Positions 1 through 7,279 of a DNA stretch of 43,094 bases are shown piece by piece. The stretch lies in assembly GCA_025937895.1 (NCBI GenBank), contig JAICQL010000043.1, positions 1 to 43,094 on the forward strand, read 5' to 3'. The notes under the pieces were generated by a model. That model did no database searches. It saw only the letters and a program-made list of their open reading frames with translations, and was not told the DNA's origin. This DNA is from Polyangiaceae bacterium. GTDB taxonomy: Bacteria > Myxococcota_A > Polyangia > Polyangiales > Polyangiaceae. The first letter of the stretch is position 1. Every line of letters begins with the position of its first letter. Position numbers and translations under genes: made by a program.

Positions 1-20
1 TCGCGCGAGCTGCTGCGCGA

Positions 21-52
21 AGGGAGGGGCGCCACACGGGCCGCCCCTCCCT
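21..52 (-). terminator. Inverted repeat just after the cysteine-rich lipoprotein gene
   Basis: An 11-base arm AGGGAGGGGCG (21-31) is matched exactly by CGCCCCTCCCT (42-52) around a 10-base loop. It begins five bases beyond the TGA stop of the leftward gene that ends at 58. There is no T-run on either side, so this would be a GC-only hairpin terminator; function is inferred from position and stem strength. Confidence 0.55.
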
Positions 53-57
53 GCGTT

Positions 58-2691
58 TCAGGGAAATTCGCAGAACCGCCAGTTCGGGAACTCTGGATGT
101 ATCCGGGTGCATGCCCTGCCGCCGGGGCACGCTGAGCTTCCCCCGTTGGGCGAGCTGCAAACGACATACACGCCGGAGCCGGTTGGATCCGTCGGATCGC
201 CGCCCTCGGGACAGGAGGTGTTGCAGGCGATCGTGTCGAAGTTTCCAAAATCCGTGAGGCAACAAACGCTGCCCAGCGGACAATCGCTTGTATTGTCGCA
301 CCAACCCGTGATGTTGCCTCCGAGGCCTGCCTCACACGCGCTCGTGAACGACTCAGGTAGCCCCTCTGTGAAGGCGAAGCTGCAACAAGCGCCGGCCGAG
401 ACCTCGCGATTCGGGACACCTGCGCAGCTAACGGTTGGCGCTCGGCACACGCCGACGCCGTCACAGATCGGCGTCACTCGGCACGGAGTCTTGGTGCTGC
501 ATCCCACGTCGACTCCAGTGCCGCAAGCGGTGCGTGCCGGGCGATTGGAGGACGTGCAGCTAGCAGTCGTCTTGCATTGGCCGATGTTTTGACAGCGGTT
601 GGTCGTGATATCGGCAGAGACCTCACACGGGGAGTCTGCGGCGCAGCGCACGATGCTGCATCGAGCGTCATCCGCCGGCATCACACACCGTCCGCTCCCC
701 GCCTGGCACTGCATGCATACGCCATCGCAGGTGCTCTCGCAGCACACTCCATCGACGCAGAGGCCTGTGGCGCAGGGCGTACCGGTGGGAGAGCAGTTGG
801 CGCCGAGGTTGAGCCGGCACTGGCCGTTGATGAACTGTTGCCCAGCGGGACAGGCGCAATTGCCGCCCTGGCAGGTTCGCCCGCCGCTGCACGCCTCGCA
901 GCACTGATTGTTCGGGACGCAGCGGCCGTCTCCGCAGCTCCGTGTGCCGCCGGGACAGCCGCAGGCGCCGTTGGCGAAGACATCGCCGGGATTGGGGCAC
1001 GTGCAAGAGCCGTTCGGTGCGCACACTCTGCCTGTCGCCGCACAGTTGGCTGCGCAGCAGCGCTGAACGCCGCTGGCGTCGAGAGCGCAGACGGTCGAGC
1101 CACACTGGGCGCCGCTCGTGCAGGTCTCGCCGTTGCTGCGCAGGCCGTTGCATTGGCCGGTCTCGGGGTTGCAGCCGTTGGCACATTCGCTGCGCACGAA
1201 GCGCTCGTTCTCGCAGCGCGCCGAGGCAGTGCCCTGGCAAACCGAGCCCGTGCCCTCGCACTCCACGCAGCTCGCACCGTCTGAGGCACAGAATGCGCCG
1301 TTGCACGCCTGCACGCAACACACGCTGCCGCCGGCGAACACTCCGGCACAAAAGCCAGAGCCGCACTGGGTGCTCTGAGTGCAGGCCTGCCCGAGGTCGA
1401 GCCGGCAAGCGCCGGCCACGTCCTGAGTGCCAGGAGGGCACACGCAGCTGCCATCGGTCCCACACACCCGTCCGCTCGCCTCGCAGGCCGCGGAGCAGCA
1501 GCGTTGAGTGCCGCTCGAGTCCAGCGCGCAGACGCCGGACTGGCACTCGGGCCCGGCAGCACACAAACTGCCCTGAGGCCGCTCGCGGTTGCAGCGCCCG
1601 GTTGCTGGATCACAGCCATTGCCGCAGAGCTGGGAGCTGGGGACGCCGTCCGTGCAGAGCTGCGAGACGTTGTCCCGGCACTGCGAGCTGGTTTCACACT
1701 GCACGCAGCGCTGGCCATCGGATGAGCAGCTCAGGCCGCTCGCGGAGCAGCCCTGAGCACAGCACACCCGAGCGCCCGCCACCGTGGCCTCGCACAGGCC
1801 GGACGCGCATTGCTCCGCCTGCTCGCACTCGCTGCCGGCGGTCAGCTTGCATCCTCCTTCGCCGCAGGCGCACTGCGAGCCCGCACGTAGCTCGCTGAAG
1901 GTGCAGTCCGCCACCGTACGGCACTGGCCGAAGCTACGGCACAGGTTCACCTCCAGGTCGTCTACGTAGTCGCGGCACAGATTGTCGTCGGGGCAGTCGA
2001 CCCGATTGCAGCGGCCATCATCGCGTGGCGTCTCGTTGCAGCGCCCCGCGGCACTGCAGAGCTGACACAAACCGCTGCACTCCCCGTCGCAACAGATGGC
2101 CACGCCGCCCGCGCCGACGACGCAGTGGCCCTCGCCGCACTCCGCGTCAGCGCCGCACGGCTCCCCCAGCCGCTTCTTGCCGGGCACGAGGCATTCGCCG
2201 CGACCGTCGCAGCTGCCGGTGCCGTCTTCGCAGGGGGTGCCCTCGGCCGCATCCACTCCCCGGCACTCGGCGATCACGCGGCAGAGCCCGACGGCGTCAC
2301 AGTTGGAGGCGCTGCCGGAGCCGTAGCTGCGGCATTCCGTGCTCTCGGGGCAACTCAGGCCGCAGGCAGCATCGTTCTCCGCGACAGTGCACTCCCCGGG
2401 CCCATCCGGGTTGTCGCAGCGGCTGCAGACCGTATCGCAGGAGCTCCGGCAGCAGACACCATCCGCGCAAAAGCCGCTGTCGCATTCGCCCCCGGACGTG
2501 CAGACTACCCCGAGAGGCGACAACGTCGTGGCGCCGAACGCCGGCTCGCCCGCATTCGCCGCCGTACTTTGCTCCACAGCGGGGCCAGTGCCGGCGTCGG
2601 CCCGCAGCGGCAGCGTATATTTGCGAACCTCTCCTTCACAGCTCACCACGGCCAGCGCCGCCGCCGCGATCCATCCCAACCAGCGCAACAT
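58..2691 (-). CDS. Very cysteine-rich secreted lipoprotein
   Basis: 877-residue predicted lipoprotein. I chose the ATG at 2691 over a start 57 bases upstream because it follows a GGGAGGGA ribosome site and gives a compact type II signal peptide, MLRWLGWIAAAALAVVSC, with the lipobox cysteine at residue 18. The rest is a chain of short cysteine modules of the form C-x-S-G-x-C...CC, for example GSLCAAGPECQSGVCALD and GETCTSGAQCGSTVCALD, each followed by a CC pair and a C-x-C-P turn. Such modules recall Dickkopf/EGF-like disulfide repeats common in myxobacterial surface lipoproteins. No catalytic motif is visible. It probably sits on the cell envelope as a disulfide-stabilised adhesion or structural protein; that role is inference. 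It is divergent from the small lipoprotein at 2938, and a stable hairpin follows its stop. Confidence 0.85.
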   Translation of the reverse strand: MLRWLGWIAAAALAVVSCEGEVRKYTLPLRADAGTGPAVEQSTAANAGEPAFGATTLSPLGVVCTSGGECDSGFCADGVCCRSSCDTVCSRCDNPDGPGECTVAENDAACGLSCPESTECRSYGSGSASNCDAVGLCRVIAECRGVDAAEGTPCEDGTGSCDGRGECLVPGKKRLGEPCGADAECGEGHCVVGAGGVAICCDGECSGLCQLCSAAGRCNETPRDDGRCNRVDCPDDNLCRDYVDDLEVNLCRSFGQCRTVADCTFSELRAGSQCACGEGGCKLTAGSECEQAEQCASGLCEATVAGARVCCAQGCSASGLSCSSDGQRCVQCETSSQCRDNVSQLCTDGVPSSQLCGNGCDPATGRCNRERPQGSLCAAGPECQSGVCALDSSGTQRCCSAACEASGRVCGTDGSCVCPPGTQDVAGACRLDLGQACTQSTQCGSGFCAGVFAGGSVCCVQACNGAFCASDGASCVECEGTGSVCQGTASARCENERFVRSECANGCNPETGQCNGLRSNGETCTSGAQCGSTVCALDASGVQRCCAANCAATGRVCAPNGSCTCPNPGDVFANGACGCPGGTRSCGDGRCVPNNQCCEACSGGRTCQGGNCACPAGQQFINGQCRLNLGANCSPTGTPCATGLCVDGVCCESTCDGVCMQCQAGSGRCVMPADDARCSIVRCAADSPCEVSADITTNRCQNIGQCKTTASCTSSNRPARTACGTGVDVGCSTKTPCRVTPICDGVGVCRAPTVSCAGVPNREVSAGACCSFAFTEGLPESFTSACEAGLGGNITGWCDNTSDCPLGSVCCLTDFGNFDTIACNTSCPEGGDPTDPTGSGVYVVCSSPNGGSSACPGGRACTRIHPEFPNWRFCEFP

Positions 2692-2773
2692 CCCCAATTC
2701 CCTCCCGGCGCACGGCGCCGCAGGCTGCGCACCGTAGTGGAGGCGCACGCCAGGGCCAATGCCCTCGGTTGCT

Positions 2774-2818
2774 GTCCTCGGCTGGTGCCTGTCGTCCGTT
2801 GCGGCTTTTGCCGAGGAC
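2774..2818. promoter_or_regulatory. Inverted repeat in a divergent promoter region
   Basis: GTCCTCGGC (2774-2782) is repeated in reverse complement as GCCGAGGAC (2810-2818), 36 bases centre to centre. It lies in the 246-base gap between the divergent lipoprotein genes. It could be a pair of half-sites for a regulator or a hairpin in the 5' leader; no matching regulator is identifiable. Confidence 0.35.
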
Positions 2819-2937
2819 GCCGGGACTGAGTCGCGGCCCGCGTGCTCACCCAGTGCCGCGTTCCGTTCCGAACCGAGCGCGGCGCTCTGGATGCAATTGG
2901 GCTAGCCAGCCGCTGGCGAGTCTGTCAAACGTGTTGC

Positions 2938-3585
2938 ATGGCAAGCAGCGTGTCTCCATCTCGGCTGGGGCTCGTCGCGGCGTCGGCGCTCGCGCTCCTG
3001 CACTGTCAGCAACGTCCCTCTCCGGAGCAGTCGGCGCAGGCGCTCCATGCGCCGCCGGTGACCGAGGTGAAGGCCAAACCGGCACCGGCGGTGGTGCCGC
3101 TCGACGTGAGCCGCGCGTATCCGATCGTGGAGAGCATCGGCGCCAACCGGCGCTTCAAGCTGAGCAAGACGGAGGCGGCCGACGCGCACTCGGCGCCGGA
3201 TGCCTGGCGCATCGAGTTCGAGTCGCGCGGCGGCTTTGGTGGCTTCTGCTGGAAGAACAAGGCGGGTAACGAGGGTGAATACGCCGGTGACGATCTCTCG
3301 GCAGGGGGCTACCGGCGCATCGGCTTCTGGGCGCGCGGCGCCAAGGGCGGTGAGGTGGCGGAGTTTCGCGCCGGCGGCCTGGGCACGATCAAGACCCGGC
3401 ATCGCGACTCGTTCGACGTGAGCGCGGGCAAGATCAAGCTGGGCACGAGCTGGAAGGAGTACTTCATCTTCGTGAAGGACAAAGACCTCTCCAGTGTGAT
3501 GACCCCGTTCTGCGTATTGATGTACCGCGAGGACAACGCCGAGGGGGCGGTCGTGTACGTCGACGACATCGAATACAGGGGCTGA
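2938..3585 (+). CDS. Lipoprotein with carbohydrate-binding-like beta-sandwich
   Basis: 215-residue protein. The ATG at 2938 is preferred to one at 2842 because it starts directly into a lipoprotein signal: MASSVSPSRLGLVAASALAL followed by LHC, the lipidated cysteine. A short Pro/Ala linker follows. The remainder alternates strands such as WRIEFESRGGFGGFCWKN, GYRRIGFWARG and YFIFVKD and ends VVYVDDIEYRG. That closing V-D-D-I-x-Y pattern is typical of galactose-binding/CBM-like jelly-roll domains that bind sugars, so I infer a glycan-binding envelope lipoprotein. No enzymatic residues are evident. The gene stands alone, divergent from the cysteine-rich lipoprotein and about 100 bases upstream of the FHA regulator. 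Confidence 0.8.
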   Translation: MASSVSPSRLGLVAASALALLHCQQRPSPEQSAQALHAPPVTEVKAKPAPAVVPLDVSRAYPIVESIGANRRFKLSKTEAADAHSAPDAWRIEFESRGGFGGFCWKNKAGNEGEYAGDDLSAGGYRRIGFWARGAKGGEVAEFRAGGLGTIKTRHRDSFDVSAGKIKLGTSWKEYFIFVKDKDLSSVMTPFCVLMYREDNAEGAVVYVDDIEYRG

Positions 3586-3692
3586 CAGGCCGCGCTGCGC
3601 TCGCCGAGGGCGGTTGCGCTGATAGTGAAATGCGCGAGAGCACACCTGGTTTCGGGCCAGGTGTCGCCGGCGTGTTACGCTGCCCACGCTCC

Positions 3693-5105
3693 ATGGACCG
3701 AAGGCTGGAGGACATCGAGGAGACACTGCCGCGCCGAGTGGTGGGCTCGCCCGTTCCCGCGGGGCGGGGCGCCGCGGTGCTGTACGTGGCCTTCTTCTGC
3801 GACACGCCGCTGGAAGCGCCGAGCCGCCATCACCTGGGTCAGCTGTCCACGGTGACCCTCGGTCGCGGGCGGCTGCGGCAGGTGCGGCGCGACCCGAGCG
3901 CACAGACGCTGGAGCTGACCTTGCCCGATCCCTGGGCCTCCACCGAGCACGCGCGGCTGCAGCGCGTGGGTCCGTTCTGGCAGATCGAGGACCGGGGCTC
4001 GCGCAACGGCGTTCGCGTCAATGGTCGCAGCATCAGCAGTGAGCAGCTGGCGGATGGTGACCTGATCGAGCTGGGGCACACCTTGCTGTTCTACCGCCAG
4101 GAGGCGAGCCCGCCTGGCGCAGAGGGGCCTGACTTCTCGCCAGGGCAGGGGAACGAGGTGGGCGCGGACTTTCCGACTCTATCGGCCTCGCTGGCGAGCG
4201 AGCTGTTCAAGGCCTGGGATCTGGCGGCCACGGATCTGCCGCTCTTGATCCAGGGCGAGAGTGGCACGGGCAAGGAGGTGCTGGCGCGAGCGCTGTCCGC
4301 TCGCTCGGCTCGGCCCGGACCTTTCGTGGGCGTCAACTGCGGCGCCATCCCGCCCAGCCTGGTGGAGAGTGAGCTGTTCGGGCACGTGAAGGGCGCGTTC
4401 ACCGGCGCTGACTCGGCGCACCCGGGGCTGATCCGCAGCGCGCATCGCGGCACGCTCTTCCTCGATGAGATCGGGGATCTGGAGCTGGGAGCGCAGGCGG
4501 CGTTGCTGCGCGTGCTGCAGGAGCGCGAGGTGAGGCCGGTGGGCTCTGCCCGGGCGCTGCCGGTGGACGTGCGGGTGCTCTCCGCCACCCATCGGGACCT
4601 GGACGCCCTGGTGGAGAAGGGCGCCTTCCGCGCTGATCTGCTGGCGCGGCTGGCTGGCTTTCGCTTGCGCTTGCCGCCGCTCTGGCAACGCCGCGAGGAC
4701 ATCGGGTTGCTGATCGCCCGGCTGCTGTCCGCGCGGCGCAGCGAGCTGGGCACGGGGCTGCGCTTCGAGCCCGAGGCGGCGCGCCGCCTGTTCAACTATC
4801 GCTGGCCGCTCAACATCCGCGAGCTCGACAACTGCCTGCGCGCTGCGACCGTGCTGGCGCGCGGCGGCGCCATCGGCGAGGAGCACCTGCCCGAGCAGCT
4901 GCGGGCAGCGCCCGGGCCAGAGCCAGCGACGCCGCCAGCGCAGCTGAGCGATGCGGATCGCGAGCACCGCGAGCAGCTCATCCTGCTCTTTCGCGAGCAC
5001 CGCGGCAACGTGAGCGCCGTCGCGCGGCACCTGGGCAAGGCGCGCACTCAGGTGCAGCGCTGGCTCAAGCGATACCAGCTGGATCCGCGAGACTACCAGG
5101 AGTGA
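3693..5105 (+). CDS. FHA-domain sigma-54-dependent transcriptional activator
   Basis: 470-residue enhancer-binding protein that would remodel sigma-54 RNA polymerase using ATP. An N-terminal FHA domain (about 52-135; GRGR, STEHARL, DRGSRNGVRVNG) should bind phosphothreonine and so link the activator to Ser/Thr kinase signalling. The central AAA+ domain (about 165-400) is complete: Walker A GESGTGKE (188-195), the sigma-54 contact loop GAFTGA (234-239), Walker B TLFLDE (254-259) and a WPLNIREL box where WPGNVREL is usual. A Fis-type helix-turn-helix closes the protein (about 425-465). Start: ATG 3693 gives MDRRLEDIEETLP, a sensible FHA lead-in; an ATG at 3630 is possible but adds an unstructured Pro/Gly stretch. 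FHA-type activators of this design are characteristic of myxobacteria. Its last 41 bases overlap the convergent thioesterase gene. Confidence 0.93.
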   Translation: MDRRLEDIEETLPRRVVGSPVPAGRGAAVLYVAFFCDTPLEAPSRHHLGQLSTVTLGRGRLRQVRRDPSAQTLELTLPDPWASTEHARLQRVGPFWQIEDRGSRNGVRVNGRSISSEQLADGDLIELGHTLLFYRQEASPPGAEGPDFSPGQGNEVGADFPTLSASLASELFKAWDLAATDLPLLIQGESGTGKEVLARALSARSARPGPFVGVNCGAIPPSLVESELFGHVKGAFTGADSAHPGLIRSAHRGTLFLDEIGDLELGAQAALLRVLQEREVRPVGSARALPVDVRVLSATHRDLDALVEKGAFRADLLARLAGFRLRLPPLWQRREDIGLLIARLLSARRSELGTGLRFEPEAARRLFNYRWPLNIRELDNCLRAATVLARGGAIGEEHLPEQLRAAPGPEPATPPAQLSDADREHREQLILLFREHRGNVSAVARHLGKARTQVQRWLKRYQLDPRDYQE

Positions 5106-5589
5106 ACGCCGCGCTGCCCGCAAGCTGCTGCTCGGGCAAGAGCAGGCCCTCCAGCACATCGTCGGGCAGCTTTCGGGGCCGCGTGCGCTCGTCCACGCAG
5201 GCCAACAGGACACTGGCTTCGACCAGTAGCTCCCGCTCCGCGGGGTCTGGCTGCTCGCGGCTCACCACATAGTCGAAGCGCACGGTCACCCGCGACGCTG
5301 CACCCAGACGCGTCTCCAGCCGCAACACGTCCTCGAAGCGCGCGGGTTTGCGGTAGCGCACGTTGAGCTCCACCACCGGCATGTGAAAGCCGCGCTCGAC
5401 CATGGCCTTGTACGGTAGCGCGCGGCGGCGCAGGTATTCTAGCCTGCCGCGCTCGAACAGCGCCACATAGCTGGCATGGTGCACGATGCCCATCAGGTCC
5501 GTCTCTACCACGCTGATGCGGTGAAACGTGTGGGTGCAGCAGTGCTCGGGGATGTCCGCTTCGGCGAGACGTGACTTGGGGGAGCTCAT
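5065..5589 (-). CDS. Acyl-CoA thioesterase, 4HBT/YbgC-like hotdog fold
   Basis: 174-residue single hotdog-fold thioesterase predicted to hydrolyse acyl-CoA in the cytoplasm. The family active-site segment is intact: ETDLMGIVHHASYVALFERGRLEYL (about 29-52), with the aspartate at 31 (the nucleophile/base in 4-hydroxybenzoyl-CoA thioesterase relatives), glycine 34 and glutamate 46. A second conserved stretch, VELNVRYRKPARFED, forms the central strand region. The C-terminal 40 residues are a longer tail than in typical 130-140-residue YbgC proteins. It is the last gene of a leftward operon, starting nine bases after the glycosylase stop. Its 3' end overlaps the regulator gene on the other strand by 41 bases. 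Substrate unknown. Confidence 0.88.
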   Translation of the reverse strand: MSSPKSRLAEADIPEHCCTHTFHRISVVETDLMGIVHHASYVALFERGRLEYLRRRALPYKAMVERGFHMPVVELNVRYRKPARFEDVLRLETRLGAASRVTVRFDYVVSREQPDPAERELLVEASVLLACVDERTRPRKLPDDVLEGLLLPEQQLAGSAAFTPGSLADPAGIA

Positions 5590-5598
5590 GGCCAGGGC

Positions 5599-6522
5599 TC
5601 AGCTCTTACCATGGCCGGGGCTCGCGCTCGGGTGCTCTTCCTCCCAGTCTTCGACCGTACGTGGCCAGTCGCTACCCAGCAGGCGGGAGAGCGAGCGGTC
5701 AGCGAGCATCTTGCCCCCGGTCTGGCAGCGCGGGCAGTAATTGACCTCGTTCTCGGCGTAGCGAATGCGCTGCACCAGGGTGCCGCAGGCAGGGCAGGGC
5801 TGGCGATAGCGACCGTGCACGGCCATCTCGGGCCGAAACGCGGTCACTTTCTTGGGAAAGTCGTCCTTCGCTTCTTCGCGTAGCAGCGCCGTCCAGTGTT
5901 CCAGCGTCTGTTGCATTGCACGGTGGAGCTTGCGAATCTGGGCAGCGTCCAGGCGTGCCGTGAGCGTCACGGGCGAGAGCCCTGCGGCATGCAGGATCTC
6001 GTCGGAGTAAGCATTGCCGATCCCACTGAAGAGGTGGGGAGCGGTGAGCGCGCGCTTGAGGGTACGATTCTCGGAGCACAGGCGCTGCTTGAACTCTGCA
6101 TAGCTGCAGGTCAGGGGCTCGAGCCCCCCGCGATCGTGTGCCTGCAGCGCCTCCTCGCCCGCCACCACGTACAGGCTGGCGCGGCGCTTGCTGCTCTGCT
6201 CGGTGAGTACCAGGCTACCGCTGGAGAAATCGAACGCGGCCAGGTTCTGCTTGGCGGCAATCGACGCTCCGGCGGCCTTCCAGTGCAGGCGCCCCGCGAT
6301 CATCAGGTGCAGGACCAGGAACAGCTCGCCCTCCAGCACGATCACGATGCGCTTGCCCAGTCGGCGAACGCCTTGCACCGCTCGCTCCTTCACCATCGAC
6401 AGCGGAGGCTCCACCGAGCGCAGCAGGAAGGGGCTGCGCAGGCGCACCCCGAGCAGGGTGGCCGAGTCGGTCAGCGCGGCCAGGCGCTCGACATACACGG
6501 TGACATCAGGCAACTCCGGCAT
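5599..6522 (-). CDS. Fpg/Nei-family DNA glycosylase/AP lyase
   Basis: 307-residue base-excision repair enzyme that would remove oxidised bases and cleave the abasic site. The N terminus MPELPD supplies catalytic Pro2 and Glu3. Lys57 in RRLGKRIVI is at exactly the position of the Fpg catalytic lysine. The helix-two-turn-helix SGIGNAYSDEIL (about 166-177) and a complete C-terminal zinc finger (C243, C246, C263, C266) follow. Two oddities: residue 6 is Asp rather than the common Glu of MPELPEVE, and about 40 residues extend beyond the zinc finger. Whether it prefers 8-oxoguanine (Fpg) or oxidised pyrimidines (Nei) cannot be decided by eye, so no symbol is given. Middle gene of the leftward operon, 24 bases after the lipoprotein gene. 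Confidence 0.92.
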   Translation of the reverse strand: MPELPDVTVYVERLAALTDSATLLGVRLRSPFLLRSVEPPLSMVKERAVQGVRRLGKRIVIVLEGELFLVLHLMIAGRLHWKAAGASIAAKQNLAAFDFSSGSLVLTEQSSKRRASLYVVAGEEALQAHDRGGLEPLTCSYAEFKQRLCSENRTLKRALTAPHLFSGIGNAYSDEILHAAGLSPVTLTARLDAAQIRKLHRAMQQTLEHWTALLREEAKDDFPKKVTAFRPEMAVHGRYRQPCPACGTLVQRIRYAENEVNYCPRCQTGGKMLADRSLSRLLGSDWPRTVEDWEEEHPSASPGHGKS

Positions 6523-6546
6523 GGACCGAGGACCGGCGCAGCCAGC

Positions 6547-7221
6547 TCAAGGCTTGGCAGGTGGAGGGTGCGTGCTGGTGCGCTCGTCTGCCTTGCCCGG
6601 AGTGTCGGCGGGGCGCTCCTCCCGCATGCTGTCGAGCAGAGCATAGAAGGGTTTGCGGGCCTCTTTGATGGTGTTGGCGGGCGCGGTCAGCTTGAAGAAG
6701 TACTGCGCACCAGAGGGAGCCACCACGATGCCACCCAGCAATCCATAGTTCTCGCGCTCACCGCGATCACCCATGCCGCCATTGAATTTGCCCTTGGGCA
6801 CCTCCACGATCGCCTGGCGGGTCTCGTTTACGGTCCGCTCCGTGCGCACCACCGACTTCATCGGCATGCCGCTGAACTCATTGATCCAGCGCTGGATGTT
6901 GGGCTCGATATCGCCACCGAGGATGAAGACGTTGAGCTCGCCCGTCTCCTTGTCACCCTTCGCCGGGGGGACCTCGTAGCTGGCGACTCGCATTCCGGTC
7001 GCGCTCACCTTCTTCCATTGCGGCGGGTCGTCCCACTCCAGGCGCTTGATCGCGGGCCTGGCCGGCTCCGGCGCAGCAGCGGGCTGGGCCTGCGCCACGG
7101 GCGCGGGCGCAGCGGGCGCCGCAGGTGTGGCGGGCGCCGGCTCCGGCGGCTTTTCCTTCTGGCAGCCGCTCACCAGAAGGGCCGCGGCGAGCGCCAGCGC
7201 GGGGCAAAACTGCTGCTTCAT
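6547..7221 (-). CDS. Lipoprotein of unknown function
   Basis: 224-residue lipoprotein. The ATG at 7221 is preferred over the adjoining GTG (7224) because GAGGG lies just upstream. The signal MKQQFCPALALAAALLVSGC ends in a clear lipobox (LVSGC), followed by a 40-residue Ala/Pro linker. The globular part (about 60-205) has a WKKVSATGMRVASYEVP segment, FILGGDIEPNIQRWINEF and an FKLTAPANTIKEARKPFYALLDSM end, a pattern reminding me of small envelope proteins that measure or bind at the membrane surface. I do not recognise a named family. It is the promoter-proximal gene of the operon with the glycosylase and thioesterase; that association is odd for a DNA repair gene and gives no clear functional clue. 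Confidence 0.82.
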   Translation of the reverse strand: MKQQFCPALALAAALLVSGCQKEKPPEPAPATPAAPAAPAPVAQAQPAAAPEPARPAIKRLEWDDPPQWKKVSATGMRVASYEVPPAKGDKETGELNVFILGGDIEPNIQRWINEFSGMPMKSVVRTERTVNETRQAIVEVPKGKFNGGMGDRGERENYGLLGGIVVAPSGAQYFFKLTAPANTIKEARKPFYALLDSMREERPADTPGKADERTSTHPPPAKP

Positions 7222-7241
7222 CACCCTCGTATAGTGCGCGA

Positions 7242-7253
7242 ATTCTGCAGAAT
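7242..7253. promoter_or_regulatory. Perfect 12-base palindrome between divergent genes
   Basis: ATTCTGCAGAAT is self-complementary over 12 bases. It lies in the 58-base gap between the leftward lipoprotein operon and the rightward Omp85 gene, about 20 bases upstream of one start and 26 of the other. A dimeric regulator could sit here and control both directions; this is inference. Confidence 0.4.
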
Positions 7254-7279
7254 CGAGGGGCTCGTGTTAGCCTGACCGC

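Noticed and set aside
577..1284. Long rightward open frames opposite the cysteine-rich lipoprotein, e.g. an Ala-rich 235-codon frame
   Set aside because: Low-complexity products of third-position GC bias, no ribosome site, and the opposite strand has a clear lipoprotein signal and cysteine modules.
5896..7275. Rightward 459-codon open frame opposite the glycosylase and lipoprotein
   Set aside because: The leftward frames carry intact Fpg/Nei and lipobox motifs; the opposite translation is a mirror of them without domain features.
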